NCBI RefSeq assembly: GCF_019798055.1
Contig: NZ_JAHOPH010000003.1
Location: 62,001-126,000 of the forward strand
DNA: 64,000 bases
Source of the DNA: Salsipaludibacter albus
Lineage (GTDB): Bacteria; Actinomycetota; Nitriliruptoria; Nitriliruptorales; Nitriliruptoraceae
Reading direction: 5' to 3'
Made by a program: the position numbers and the translations under genes. Shown here piece by piece: positions 49,355 through 58,601 of this stretch (position 1 is the stretch's first letter; the number at the start of each line of letters is the position of its first letter). Under the pieces are notes generated by a model that searched no databases, was not told where the DNA came from, and saw only the letters and a list, made by a program, of their open reading frames with translations.

Positions 49355-51085
49355 ATGCAACACATCCAGACTGGGTCGAAGACGACCATGCGATCAGGGA
49401 TCGTGCTGGCCCTGGCCGCACTGGTCCTGGCACTGGTGGCCACCGCGCCGCCGACCGAGGCCGGGCCGAAGGGGGTCGACTTCACGCTGACCGTCCTGCA
49501 CAACAACGACGGCGAGTCCGACTTGCTCGCCAGTTCCGAGGACACCGATCCCGGGGCAGGGACGATCAGCCGGTTCGGGTGGCTGCTCGACGACCTTCGC
49601 GACGACGCGTTGGCCGGCCCGACCAAGGCCCGTGGCAAGACCGGCGTGATCGCCATCACGGCCGGGGACAACTTCCTGGCCAGCCCCGAGTGGCAGGCGA
49701 GCCTCGACAAGGGCGTCCCGTTCTACGACGCGATCGCCCTGGACCACATCGGCTACGACGCGTTCACCATCGGCAACCACGAGTTCGACTTCGGACCCGA
49801 GGTCCTGGCCGACTTCATCAACAGCTTCTCGGGTGGCGACGTCTTCCTGAGCGCCAACCTCGACTTCTCCGACGAGCCCTCGTTGCAGGCGCTGGTCGAC
49901 GAGGGTCGGATCCGGCCCAGCATCGTCGTCAAGGAGCGTGGCGAGCGCATCGGCATCGTCGGGGCGACCACCCCGGAGCTCGACGAGGTCACCAGTCCCG
50001 GTGACGTCGAGGTCGACGAGGACGTCGCAGGCGCCGTGCAGGACGAGGTCGATCGCCTGACCGCGATGGGCATCGACAAGATCCTGCTGTCCAGCCATCT
50101 CCAGGACATCGACAACGAGCTCGCGCTCGTGACCGAGCTGAACGACGTGGACGCCGTCATCGGCGGCGGCGGTGGCGAGGACATCGCCGGCAACTATCCG
50201 CTGACGGCCGTGGACGCCGACGGGACCACCGTGCCGGTCGTGACCGTGCCCGGTGACTACTTCGACGTCGGGCGTCTCGTGCTCGAGTTCGACAAGGCCG
50301 GCCACGTCATCGGCTACGGCGGTGCACTCGAGCCCGTCACCTCCGACCTCCCGCAGGACCCGTACCTGGTCGAGCAGGTCGAGGAGCCCGTGAGCGCCTA
50401 CCTCGCCGAGCTGGCCGACACCATCATCGCGACCAGCGAGGTCGGGCTGAACGGGATCCGCAACGACGTGCGGTCGCGCGAGACCAACGTCGGCAACCTG
50501 ATGACCGACGGCTTCCTGGCCACCGGGACCGCGCTCGCCGCCGAGTACGGCGTGCCCGAGCCGCAGGTCGCGCTGCAGAACGGTGGCGGGATCCGCAACG
50601 ACTCGATCATCGGGCCGGGCGAGATCAGCCTGCTCGACACGTTCGACATCGCGCCGTTCACCAACTTCGTCGCGGTGATCCCGGACGTCGCACCCGCCGA
50701 CCTGCTCGCCGCGGTCGAGCACGGCCTGTCCGGCCTGCCGAGCGCCGCCGGCTCGTTCGGCCAGTGGGGCGGGCTGACCATCACCTACGACGTGGCCGAG
50801 CCGGCCGGGTCGCGGGTCGTGGACATCGTCCTCGACGACGGCACGGTCGTGGTCGACGACGGCGTCGTGGTCAGCTCCGAGCCGATCACCATCGCCACGA
50901 TCGACTTCCTGGCCCAGGGCCAGGACGGCTACGACATGCTCGAGTCCTACGACTTCACCCGCGTGGGCGTGTCGTACCAGCAGTCGCTGGCGGACTACCT
51001 CGAGCAGCTCGGCACGATCACGGCGGCGGAGTACGCCGACCCCGTCGCGCCGGGCGACCGCGATCGCATCATCCCGGTGTCGTAG
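49355..51085 (+). CDS. Secreted 5'-nucleotidase/UshA-type metallophosphoesterase
   Basis: 576 residues with a Sec signal peptide (MRSGIVLALAALVLALVATA, after a short leader). The N-terminal calcineurin-like domain has TVLHNNDGES, TAGDNFLASPE, TIGNHEFDFG and SSHLQDID; the C-terminal 5'-nucleotidase domain has ETNVGNLMTDGF, the substrate motif QNGGGIRND and a late GQDGYDML. It hydrolyses nucleotides or related phosphoesters outside the cytoplasm. The N-terminal HNNDG replaces the usual HTND of UshA. Start ATG at 49355 has GGAGGA upstream, and a 13-bp-stem hairpin follows the stop. Confidence 0.92.
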   Translation: MQHIQTGSKTTMRSGIVLALAALVLALVATAPPTEAGPKGVDFTLTVLHNNDGESDLLASSEDTDPGAGTISRFGWLLDDLRDDALAGPTKARGKTGVIAITAGDNFLASPEWQASLDKGVPFYDAIALDHIGYDAFTIGNHEFDFGPEVLADFINSFSGGDVFLSANLDFSDEPSLQALVDEGRIRPSIVVKERGERIGIVGATTPELDEVTSPGDVEVDEDVAGAVQDEVDRLTAMGIDKILLSSHLQDIDNELALVTELNDVDAVIGGGGGEDIAGNYPLTAVDADGTTVPVVTVPGDYFDVGRLVLEFDKAGHVIGYGGALEPVTSDLPQDPYLVEQVEEPVSAYLAELADTIIATSEVGLNGIRNDVRSRETNVGNLMTDGFLATGTALAAEYGVPEPQVALQNGGGIRNDSIIGPGEISLLDTFDIAPFTNFVAVIPDVAPADLLAAVEHGLSGLPSAAGSFGQWGGLTITYDVAEPAGSRVVDIVLDDGTVVVDDGVVVSSEPITIATIDFLAQGQDGYDMLESYDFTRVGVSYQQSLADYLEQLGTITAAEYADPVAPGDRDRIIPVS

Positions 51086-51119
51086 GGACGACCGCGACCG
51101 GCGCGCGCCGGACGATGGT

Positions 51120-51149
51120 GGAGGGCCGACCCCGACGGGTCGGCCCTCC
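51120..51149. terminator. Strong hairpin terminator after the 5'-nucleotidase gene
   Basis: GGAGGGCCGACCC (51120-51132) pairs perfectly with GGGTCGGCCCTCC (51137-51149) around a 4-base loop CGAC. It lies between the 5'-nucleotidase stop and the convergent topoisomerase gene (ends 51166) and probably serves both. Confidence 0.8.
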
Positions 51150-51165
51150 GTCGTCGGGGCAACCT

Positions 51166-52212
51166 TCAGGCGTCGTCGGCCAGGAGGCGGGCGATGGCGG
51201 ACTCGTCACGATCCAGCCACGTCCGGGCGCGGGCCCGCGCGAAGCGCTCGGGCAGCTCGCCCGCGTGGAACGCCCGTGGCACGGCCGGGTGCACGTAGCT
51301 CTCCCGGGCGACGTCGCGCGTGTTGTTGAGGCGGTCCGCGGCCGCGTCGAACCCGACCAGCACCAGCCGGTCCAGGTCGTCGTCGGGCGCCACCTCCAGG
51401 TCGGCCAGGGCACGGCCGGCGGCCACGGTGCCACCCCACACCCGGAAGTCCCGGGCGCTCCAGGGCTGGTCGGTGACCGACTCCAGCCAGCCGTTGACGT
51501 CGGCGGAGTCCACGTGGCGGGTGCCGCGGTCGTCCTCCCAGGTGAACAGGCGCTCGTCGGACCGCTCGGCGCAGGCAGACACGGCCCGGGCGAGCCGCCG
51601 ATCGGCGACGGAGAGCTCGTGGCGGGCCCCGCCCTTGCCGACGAAGTCGAAGCTGACGCTGGCCGTGGTCGCCTCGACGTGGTCCGTGCGCAACGTGGTG
51701 AGCCCGAACGACTCGTGCTCGGTCACGGACTCCGGGTTGCCGATCCGCACCAGGGTCTCGTCCAGCAGGGCGACGACCAGTGCCAGCACCCGCAGGCGTG
51801 GGTCGCTGCGCTGGCGCAACCCGCTGTCGACCGCGTCACGGACCAGCGCGAGTGCCTCGGGGAAGGCGGCCAGGCGGGCGTACTTCGCCTCGTTGCGGGC
51901 CACCCGCCAGGCCGGGTGGTAGAGGTGCTGCTTGCGACCGGCGTCGTCACGTCCGGTCGCCTGGACGTGTCCGTCCGGATCGGTGCAGATCCACACGTCG
52001 GTCCAGGCCGGGGGCACGACCAGCTCGGCCATCCGGGTCTTCGTGGCGTCGTCGGTCAGCCACTCGCCGTCGGGACCGCGGTAGGCGAACCCGGTGCCAC
52101 GCCGGACCCGGGTGATCCCGGGCTCGTCGTCGTCGACGTGGCGCAGTCCGGCCGCCCGGGCCGTGACCTCGGGGTCCTCCATCGTGACGTCGTCGCGGTT
52201 GCCAGCGGACAC
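51166..52212 (-). CDS. DNA topoisomerase IB (eukaryotic/poxvirus type)
   Basis: A 348-residue type IB topoisomerase that relaxes supercoils through a 3'-phosphotyrosine. It has an N-terminal domain with GITRVRRGTGFAYRGPDG, PPAWTDVWICTDPDGHVQ, and GRKQHLYHP; the catalytic domain has VRIGNPESVTEHESFGLTTL, FVGKGG with the catalytic Lys, DFRVWGGTV with Arg, and the active-site Tyr in NNTRDVARESYVHPAV. I favour GTG at 52212 (GGGAG upstream); ATG at 52182 lacks a ribosome-binding site. Topo IB is patchily present in bacteria and its role is mostly accessory. Confidence 0.9.
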   Translation of the reverse strand: MSAGNRDDVTMEDPEVTARAAGLRHVDDDEPGITRVRRGTGFAYRGPDGEWLTDDATKTRMAELVVPPAWTDVWICTDPDGHVQATGRDDAGRKQHLYHPAWRVARNEAKYARLAAFPEALALVRDAVDSGLRQRSDPRLRVLALVVALLDETLVRIGNPESVTEHESFGLTTLRTDHVEATTASVSFDFVGKGGARHELSVADRRLARAVSACAERSDERLFTWEDDRGTRHVDSADVNGWLESVTDQPWSARDFRVWGGTVAAGRALADLEVAPDDDLDRLVLVGFDAAADRLNNTRDVARESYVHPAVPRAFHAGELPERFARARARTWLDRDESAIARLLADDA

Positions 52213-52367
52213 GAGTTCGGTCTCCCGTGCGGAGTGGTCGGGTCGACGGCAGACGATAGGGCGCCTCGGGTGGTCCGTTCGCCCGGACGCGGGGGACCCC
52301 GAACGTGACCCGCGTCGGGGTGGGGCGGGCTCGCGGAGGTGCCGGTCCCGGGGGATAGGCTGCGGCA

Positions 52368-55070
52368 ATGGCCATCCCGTCCCTGCGCGTGTCGATCGGG
52401 CTCGCCGTCGGGGTGGTGGCGGCAGTCGTCCTTGCCGTCGTGCTCCTGTCCGGTCCGCCCGATCCCGTCGCCACGTCCGTGCGCATCCCGGTGGCCGACG
52501 ACGTCACGCTCGACGCGACCCTGTGGATCCCCGACGGCGTCGGTCCCGAGTCCCCGGCCTCGGCGGTGCTGGTCGCCCACGGGTTCGGCGGGTCCCGGGA
52601 CAGCGTCGCGGACGACGCCCGGGCGCTGGCGGCCCGCGGGCACGTCGTCCTCGCCTGGTCGGCGCGTGGGTTCGGGGGCTCGGGTGGCCGCATCGGGCTG
52701 AACGACCCCGACGCCGAGATCGCCGACGTGTCGGTCCTGGTGGACTGGCTCGCGGAACGGCCGGAGGTCGTCGCCGACGGGCCCGGCGACCCGCGCGTGG
52801 GCATGACCGGCGCCAGCTACGGCGGTGGCGCGACGCTCCTCGCGGGAGCAGCCGACGACCGCATCGACGCGCTCGTGCCGATCAGCGCGTGGCACTCGCT
52901 GGCGGACTCGCTGTCGCCCAACGCGGCCGGCACGACCACCGGCGTGCTCAAGCAGCAGTGGGTGAGCCTGCTGTTCGCCACGGGCTCGACGCCGGGTGGC
53001 CTGGGAGGCCTGCTGGGTCCGGCCGCCACGGCCCCCCCGGACGCCGCCGCCGGTCCCGGTGGGCCGCTCGACGCCGTCGCGGGCGCGTGCGGGCCGTTCG
53101 ATCCCCGGCTGTGCGCCGCCTACGCGGCCAGTGCCGAGGCCGGGCGGCTCACCGACGAGGCCGAGGACCTGTTGCGACGGGCCGACCTCGTCGACCGCCT
53201 CGCCGACGTCACCGCACCGACCCTGGTGGTGCACGCCCGGGGCGACACGCTGTTCCCCCTGTCGGAGTCGGTCGCCAACGCCACCGGCATCGCCGCCACA
53301 GGCACCCCGGTCGCCCTGCGCTGGCTGCCGGGTGGCCACGACCTCGGCTCTGCCGAGGGCAACACCGCCCGGGTGCGGACCCTGGTCGGCGACTGGCTCG
53401 ACCGGTGGCTGGACGACCAGCCGGTCGACACCGGACCCGTCTTCGCGTCCGTGGCGCGCAGCCCCGGGGCCGACCGCACGGCCGACGAGCTGGTGCCGGT
53501 CGCCGTCACCGACACGCTGGCCGCGTCCGCCGACGGTCGGCTCGTCACGACCGGGGACGCCCAGTCCGGCGAGCGCTCGTGGATCACCCCGCCCGGTGGC
53601 GTGCCGGCGGCCCTGACCAGCCTCCCGGGTGGCGGTGCCCTGGGCGAACTGTTGCCGCCGACCGACCTGCCGGGCCAGCACGTCGCCTTCCAGACCGAGC
53701 CGCTGACAACCGACCTGGAGGTGCTCGGCGCGCCCACCCTGGCGTTGGACCTGGACACGTCGGGCGACGAGGTCGTGCTCTTCGCCAAGTTGCTGGACGT
53801 GGCACCCGACGGCTCGGTGACCCTGCCCCAGCAGGCGGTCGCGCCGGTCCGGCTGGGCGACCTCCCTGCCAGTGCCACGATCGCCCTGCCGACGCTGGAC
53901 CACACGTTCGCCGCTGGCCACCGCGTTCGGCTGGTCCTGGCCGCCACCGACCAGGCCTACGCCAACCCCCGCGCGACGGCCGTCACCACGGCGACCGTCG
54001 GTGCGGGCGCGACCCTGGCCGTGCCCACCGTGGCCGGACCGGTCCCCGACGGCACGGCGTTGGCGCTGGCCCTGGCCGCGGTGGCTGGCCTGGTGGTGCT
54101 GGGGACCGTGCTGGTGCTGGTCGCACGTCGCCGCCGGACCACCCACGAGGTCGCGGTCGATCCGGGCCAACCCGCCGTGGTCGTGTCGGGCCTGCGCAAG
54201 ACCTACGCCAGCGGGTTCGTCGCCGTCGACGGGATCGACCTCGAGGTCGGGACGGGCCAGGTGTTCGGCCTGCTCGGTCCGAACGGTGCGGGCAAGACCA
54301 CCACCCTGCGGATGCTGCTCGGCCTGGTTGCGCCCACCGCCGGCGAGGTGCGCCTGCTCGGGCACCGGGTGTCGTTCGGCCATCCCGTGCTGCGCCACGT
54401 CGGGGCGCTGGTCGAGGGTCCGGGGTTCGCCCCCTACCGCTCGGGCCGGGACAACCTCCTGGACTGGTGGCGGGCCGGGAGTCGGCCGCTCGCCGAGGCA
54501 CACCTCGACCGGGCGCTGGAGGTCGCGGCCCTCGGCGACGCCGTGGATCGCCCGGTGGGGGAGTACTCGCACGGGATGCGCCAGCGGCTCGCCATCGCCC
54601 AGGCGATGCTGGGCGACCCACCGCTGCTGGTCCTGGACGAGCCCACGGACGGCCTCGATCCCGGCCAGATCCGCGGCATGCGTGACCTGTTGTCCGGGCT
54701 GGCCACGGAGGGGCGGACCGTGCTGGTCTCGAGCCACCTGCTGGCCGAGGTCGAGCAGGTCTGCACCCACGCGGCCGTCCTGGTGTCCGGCCGGGTCGTG
54801 GCGGCCGGCCCGGTCGCCGAACTGGCCGGCGCGACCCGCAGTGTCGAGGTGCGCGCGGTCGACGAGGCGGGCGCGGAGGCGGTCCTGGTCGACCTGCTGG
54901 GCCGACCGAGGGTGCAGCGCCAGGGGTCGGGCCTGGTGGCCGACCTCGACGGCCGTCCGTCCGAGGAGGTCGTCGCCGCCCTGGTGGCGGCCGGCGTCGG
55001 GCTGCAGTCGGTCACGCCACGGCGCCGGCTCGAGGACGCCTTCCTGCAACTGGTGGAGGCCGGACGATGA
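52368..55070 (+). CDS. Fusion of an S15/CocE-type serine hydrolase with an ABC-transporter ATPase
   Basis: 900 residues. A transmembrane helix (about 9-27) leads into an alpha/beta hydrolase of the Xaa-Pro dipeptidyl-peptidase S15/CocE type (about 35-560), with nucleophile motif GASYGGG (Ser150), then a His-containing GGHDLGS and a jelly-roll-like C-terminal domain. A second hydrophobic helix (about 564-586) precedes a full ABC ATPase: GLLGPNGAGKTTTL (about 630-643), SHGMRQRL signature, LLVLDEPTDGLDP Walker B. The membrane helices suggest hydrolase outside, ATPase inside. The stop overlaps the permease start (ATGA), so all three activities form one exporter. It may process and export the same substrate. 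Confidence 0.88.
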   Translation: MAIPSLRVSIGLAVGVVAAVVLAVVLLSGPPDPVATSVRIPVADDVTLDATLWIPDGVGPESPASAVLVAHGFGGSRDSVADDARALAARGHVVLAWSARGFGGSGGRIGLNDPDAEIADVSVLVDWLAERPEVVADGPGDPRVGMTGASYGGGATLLAGAADDRIDALVPISAWHSLADSLSPNAAGTTTGVLKQQWVSLLFATGSTPGGLGGLLGPAATAPPDAAAGPGGPLDAVAGACGPFDPRLCAAYAASAEAGRLTDEAEDLLRRADLVDRLADVTAPTLVVHARGDTLFPLSESVANATGIAATGTPVALRWLPGGHDLGSAEGNTARVRTLVGDWLDRWLDDQPVDTGPVFASVARSPGADRTADELVPVAVTDTLAASADGRLVTTGDAQSGERSWITPPGGVPAALTSLPGGGALGELLPPTDLPGQHVAFQTEPLTTDLEVLGAPTLALDLDTSGDEVVLFAKLLDVAPDGSVTLPQQAVAPVRLGDLPASATIALPTLDHTFAAGHRVRLVLAATDQAYANPRATAVTTATVGAGATLAVPTVAGPVPDGTALALALAAVAGLVVLGTVLVLVARRRRTTHEVAVDPGQPAVVVSGLRKTYASGFVAVDGIDLEVGTGQVFGLLGPNGAGKTTTLRMLLGLVAPTAGEVRLLGHRVSFGHPVLRHVGALVEGPGFAPYRSGRDNLLDWWRAGSRPLAEAHLDRALEVAALGDAVDRPVGEYSHGMRQRLAIAQAMLGDPPLLVLDEPTDGLDPGQIRGMRDLLSGLATEGRTVLVSSHLLAEVEQVCTHAAVLVSGRVVAAGPVAELAGATRSVEVRAVDEAGAEAVLVDLLGRPRVQRQGSGLVADLDGRPSEEVVAALVAAGVGLQSVTPRRRLEDAFLQLVEAGR

Positions 55071-55876
55071 GGACCGAGTTGTGGCGCCAGCTCGCCCGCC
55101 GTCGGACCCAGTTCGCCTGGCTGGGCACGGCCCTGGTGCCCGTGATCATCGTGGTCATCCTGGTGCTCAACGGCGGTGGCGACGGGGACGGCAACGGCAA
55201 CGGGGACCCGACCGGGCTGTTCTCGCTGGCCACGGCGTCGGGGCTGAACTTCGCGCTGGTGGCGGTCGCCGCCATGAGCGGGTTCCTGCTGCCGGTCGTC
55301 GTCGCCCTGTTCGCCGGCGACAGCGTGTCGTCCGACGCCGGCTGGGGCAGCCTGCGCTACCTGTTGGCCCGCCCGGTGGGTCGGTCGAGGCTGCTGGGGC
55401 GCAAGCTCGCCGTGGCCGTGCTGCTCGGGCTCGTGGCCGTCGCCATCGTGCCGCTCGTCGGGGCGGTGGCCGGCACCATCGCGTGGGGCTGGGGGGCGGT
55501 GCAGACCCCGTTCGGGACCCTGCCGGTCGGCACCGCCGTGCCGCGGCTGGTCGCGATCACGGCCTACGTCGCCTGGTCGACGGCCTGGGTCGCCGCCCTG
55601 GCGCTGTGGCTGTCCACCGTCACCGACGCCCCGGTCGGTGCCGTCGCCAGCACGATCGTGATCGTCATCGTGGTCCAGATCCTCGACGCGATCACCGCGC
55701 TGGGCGACATCCGTCGGTGGCTGCCGGTGCACGAGTCCACGGCCTGGGTCGCCCTGCTCGACACGCCGGCCCGGACCGACGAGCTCGCACGAGGTGTCCT
55801 GTTGCAGGTGCCGTGGGTCGTCGTCTTCCTCGCCCTGGCCTTCTGGTGGTTCCGTCGCAAGGACGTCCTGTCCTGA
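55067..55876 (+). CDS. ABC-2-type permease of the hydrolase-ATPase exporter
   Basis: 269 residues with about six transmembrane helices, starting MRTELWRQLARRRTQFAWLG. The EL-R region before the first helix, the loop GDSVSSDAGWGSLRYLLARPV (a coupling helix) and the C-terminal helix ending WWFRRKDVLS are typical of ABC-2 exporters. Start ATG at 55067 overlaps the stop of the fusion ATPase gene, so both subunits are made in a fixed ratio. Substrate unknown. Confidence 0.88.
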   Translation: MRTELWRQLARRRTQFAWLGTALVPVIIVVILVLNGGGDGDGNGNGDPTGLFSLATASGLNFALVAVAAMSGFLLPVVVALFAGDSVSSDAGWGSLRYLLARPVGRSRLLGRKLAVAVLLGLVAVAIVPLVGAVAGTIAWGWGAVQTPFGTLPVGTAVPRLVAITAYVAWSTAWVAALALWLSTVTDAPVGAVASTIVIVIVVQILDAITALGDIRRWLPVHESTAWVALLDTPARTDELARGVLLQVPWVVVFLALAFWWFRRKDVLS

Positions 55877-55974
55877 CGGCCCGAAGGACCCGGTGGAAGG
55901 GGCCACCTCGGCACCTGTGCCGACTGGTCCGGTCCCGCACCCTCTAGCATGACGCCACCGAGAGAGGCGCCGCG

Positions 55975-56679
55975 ATGCGACGGTCCGACGACACCTTCCT
56001 GGTCGTGGTCGGCACGATCGTGGGCATCGTCGCCGTCGGCCTCATGATCGCCGGGGTGGCGGTCCTGCTGGTCGGCTCGCTCGGCTCCGAGGACGGCTGG
56101 TTCGAGGGCCCCCCGGTCAGCCTGTCCACTGACGGCAGTGCGGTCCGCACCGAGCGCCTCTCGCTGGGCGCCAACCCGGGTCCGTGGTTCCCCGACGGCG
56201 GGGCGGTCCGCCAGCGCGTCACGATCACGCCCAGCTCGCCCGACGAGCCGGTGTTCGTCGGTGTCGCCCAGTCCGAGGACGTCGATCGCTGGCTGGCGGA
56301 CAGCGGGTACACGACGGTCCTCGGGGTCGACGGTGACGGCCGGACCGAGGTCGAGGTCGTCGAGGGGGCGAGGTCGCCCGCGCCGCCGGGCGACCAGGAC
56401 TTCTGGGAGGTGTCGGCCAGCGGCACCAGCCCCACCGCCATCATCTGGGACACGCGGTTCGGCACCTGGGAACTGGTGGTCGCCAACGCCGACGGCAGCG
56501 CGGACGTCGCCGTCGCCGCCGAGGGCCAGGTGCGGCTGCGGCTGGCCGGCCAGGTCGGTTGGACGATGGTCGCGGCCGCCGTGGTGGTGGGCCTCGTGGC
56601 CCTGGTGATGCTCCTGACGGCGTTCCGCCACCGCCGTCGAGACGCCCGCATCGAGCGGCGGGAGGCCGCGCTCCACTGA
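55975..56679 (+). CDS. Two-helix membrane protein with an extracytoplasmic domain
   Basis: 234 residues with transmembrane helices at about 9-32 and 190-215 flanking an acidic extracytoplasmic domain (PGPWFPDGGAVRQRVTITPS, then VFVGVAQSEDVDRWL), and a basic C-terminal tail (RHRRRDARIERREAAL). Proteins of this layout are common in actinobacteria but the function is unknown; no signalling or enzymatic motif is evident. It lies 98 bp after the exporter permease gene, separated by a weak 7-bp inverted repeat (55908-55923), and may be independent. Confidence 0.75.
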   Translation: MRRSDDTFLVVVGTIVGIVAVGLMIAGVAVLLVGSLGSEDGWFEGPPVSLSTDGSAVRTERLSLGANPGPWFPDGGAVRQRVTITPSSPDEPVFVGVAQSEDVDRWLADSGYTTVLGVDGDGRTEVEVVEGARSPAPPGDQDFWEVSASGTSPTAIIWDTRFGTWELVVANADGSADVAVAAEGQVRLRLAGQVGWTMVAAAVVVGLVALVMLLTAFRHRRRDARIERREAALH

Positions 56680-56745
56680 TCCCGGGGTCGGAAGACACCG
56701 GGAAGCGGGTCCCCGCCGGGCGAGACGATGCGCGTGCGTGCTCGG

Positions 56746-58410
56746 TCAGTCCGGGTCGACGTGGCGGGCAGCCCACGCCGCCGCCGCAGTCCGGGAGTCC
56801 ACTCCCAGCGCCTGGAGGATGTTTCCGACGTGGTCCTCGACCGTCCGCGGGCTCAGGTGCAGTCGATCGGCCACCTGTGCGTTGGACAGGCCCTCCGACA
56901 CAAGGGTCAGCACCTCCTGCTGCCGGGCCGTCAGGACGTCGTCGGTGCGCGGCTGGGGTCGCCCGGACTCCCCCAGGCTGCGCAGCAACCGGCCGGCACG
57001 GTCGGCGTCGGCGGCACCCAGTCGCGCGAGGCCGTCCAGTGCGTGGCGAGCGTGCTCGCGGGCCAGTTCGGGCTCCCCCGGCGTGAGCCACGTGGCGTAC
57101 TCCAACCGGGCCACGCCCAGCTCCCATGGAAGTCCGGCCGTGGCCAGGGCTGACAGTGCGGCCCCGAAACTCGGCGAAGGGTCGTCACCGCTGGCCACGG
57201 CGATCCGGGCCGCAGCCAGTGACGACCGACCCAGCACCGCCGGGTGGCCGGTCGTCGCCGCGAGTCGCTCGAGACGGTCGTGGAGCCCACGGGCCTCCTC
57301 CCCATGACCACTGGCGAGCTGGGCGACGATCGCGAGTTCGACCAGTCCGGTGTCGGCCAGGGTGGCGGTCTCGGGCACGGCGCGGACCACCACGTCGCGC
57401 GCGACTGCTGGGCGCCCTCGGGACAGTGCCAATCGGCCGCGGGGCAGGGCCATGGCAGGATGGTCTTCGAAGCCGGCCATCAGTCGCGCGGCCTGCTCCA
57501 ACCTGCCCTGTCGGATCCGCAGGTCGGCCAGTCGGGCCGTCGGCTCGACGAAGCTGGGCCGGTAGGAGCGTGAGAAGACGTCGCGGGCCTCCTCGAAGGC
57601 CAGTGCCGCCTCCTCCCAACGTCCAGCCGACGTCAGCACGCCACCCCAGTGGGTCCGGCAGATGCCACGGATCGGTCGCTCACCCGTGGTCGTGACGTAG
57701 CCGTCGACCGTGTCCAGCCACTGCTCGGCCCGATGGACCTCGCCGACCAACTCGCAGGCATGGAACAGCGTGCACCAGATCTCACCGACCGCCCACGGGT
57801 CGTCCACCAGTCCCGCCGTCGCGGCTGCCACGGCCTCGTCCAGCAGCGCCATGCCTCGTTCCACCCGGCCCTGCTCGACCTCGGCCTGGCCGAGGTAGGC
57901 GAGTGCGTCGAACTCCAACGCAGGATCGTCGAAGCGGCGGCCCAGCTCGACGGCCCGCGTCGCTCGTCGGTGGCGGACGGCCGGATCCGCGCTGATGCAG
58001 GCCCGGAAGACCTCCACCCAGCCGGTCTCCCGGCAGGGGGCGCCGTGCCGGTCGAGCATGCGGTGTGCGTGGCCGACCCAGGCCTGCATCGCCGCCCCGT
58101 CGCCGTTGACCAGCGCGTGCAGTTGCGCGAGGTGGATGGCCACCCCGGCCGCCGCGCGGGCGTTCCCGGCCTCGCGGTGCTCGCGATGCGAGGTGGCGAG
58201 CAGGTCGAGCGCCTCGGCATGGTGGCCCTGCCAGTAGCGGGCCTTGCCGAGGCCCTCGAGCGCGTCCGGCCCCGGCCGTCGCTGCCGCGCCTCGGCGAAG
58301 GCCCGTTCGGCCGCCACCCAGTCGGCCGCCTGCAGGGCCGCGCGACCCCGTGCGACCAACTGGTCCCGTGCGGGCACCGGATCGTCGTCGGCTGCGGGTG
58401 TCGGACGCAT
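56746..58410 (-). CDS. LuxR-family regulator with TPR-like helical repeats
   Basis: 554 residues. The N-terminal 470 residues are all-helical with TPR-like units (for example ALEGLGKARYWQGHHAEALD and PTARLADLRIRQGRLEQAAR). The C-terminal domain (about 488-545) is a LuxR helix-turn-helix (LTARQQEVLTLVSEGLSN, RLHLSPRTVEDHVGNIL). No ATPase domain is visible, so it is not a MalT/LAL-type protein. It is divergent from a methyltransferase gene across a 191-bp spacer, which makes that gene a natural target. Confidence 0.85.
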   Translation of the reverse strand: MRPTPAADDDPVPARDQLVARGRAALQAADWVAAERAFAEARQRRPGPDALEGLGKARYWQGHHAEALDLLATSHREHREAGNARAAAGVAIHLAQLHALVNGDGAAMQAWVGHAHRMLDRHGAPCRETGWVEVFRACISADPAVRHRRATRAVELGRRFDDPALEFDALAYLGQAEVEQGRVERGMALLDEAVAAATAGLVDDPWAVGEIWCTLFHACELVGEVHRAEQWLDTVDGYVTTTGERPIRGICRTHWGGVLTSAGRWEEAALAFEEARDVFSRSYRPSFVEPTARLADLRIRQGRLEQAARLMAGFEDHPAMALPRGRLALSRGRPAVARDVVVRAVPETATLADTGLVELAIVAQLASGHGEEARGLHDRLERLAATTGHPAVLGRSSLAAARIAVASGDDPSPSFGAALSALATAGLPWELGVARLEYATWLTPGEPELAREHARHALDGLARLGAADADRAGRLLRSLGESGRPQPRTDDVLTARQQEVLTLVSEGLSNAQVADRLHLSPRTVEDHVGNILQALGVDSRTAAAAWAARHVDPD

Positions 58411-58601
58411 GGCCCCATCATGCCACGTGCCCCGTGTCGGTCCATCCCGGATCACACGGGTGGGAGCATGTGCGGTCCGGGTCGCGGGGCCGATCCCCGT
58501 GGTTCCACGGATGCATCGCCGTCCCCTCCAACTGCATGATGGAACCACCACGTCGGGGCCGCGCCCCGCCGACACGACAGGTGCCGATCCGCGAGGACCC
58601 C

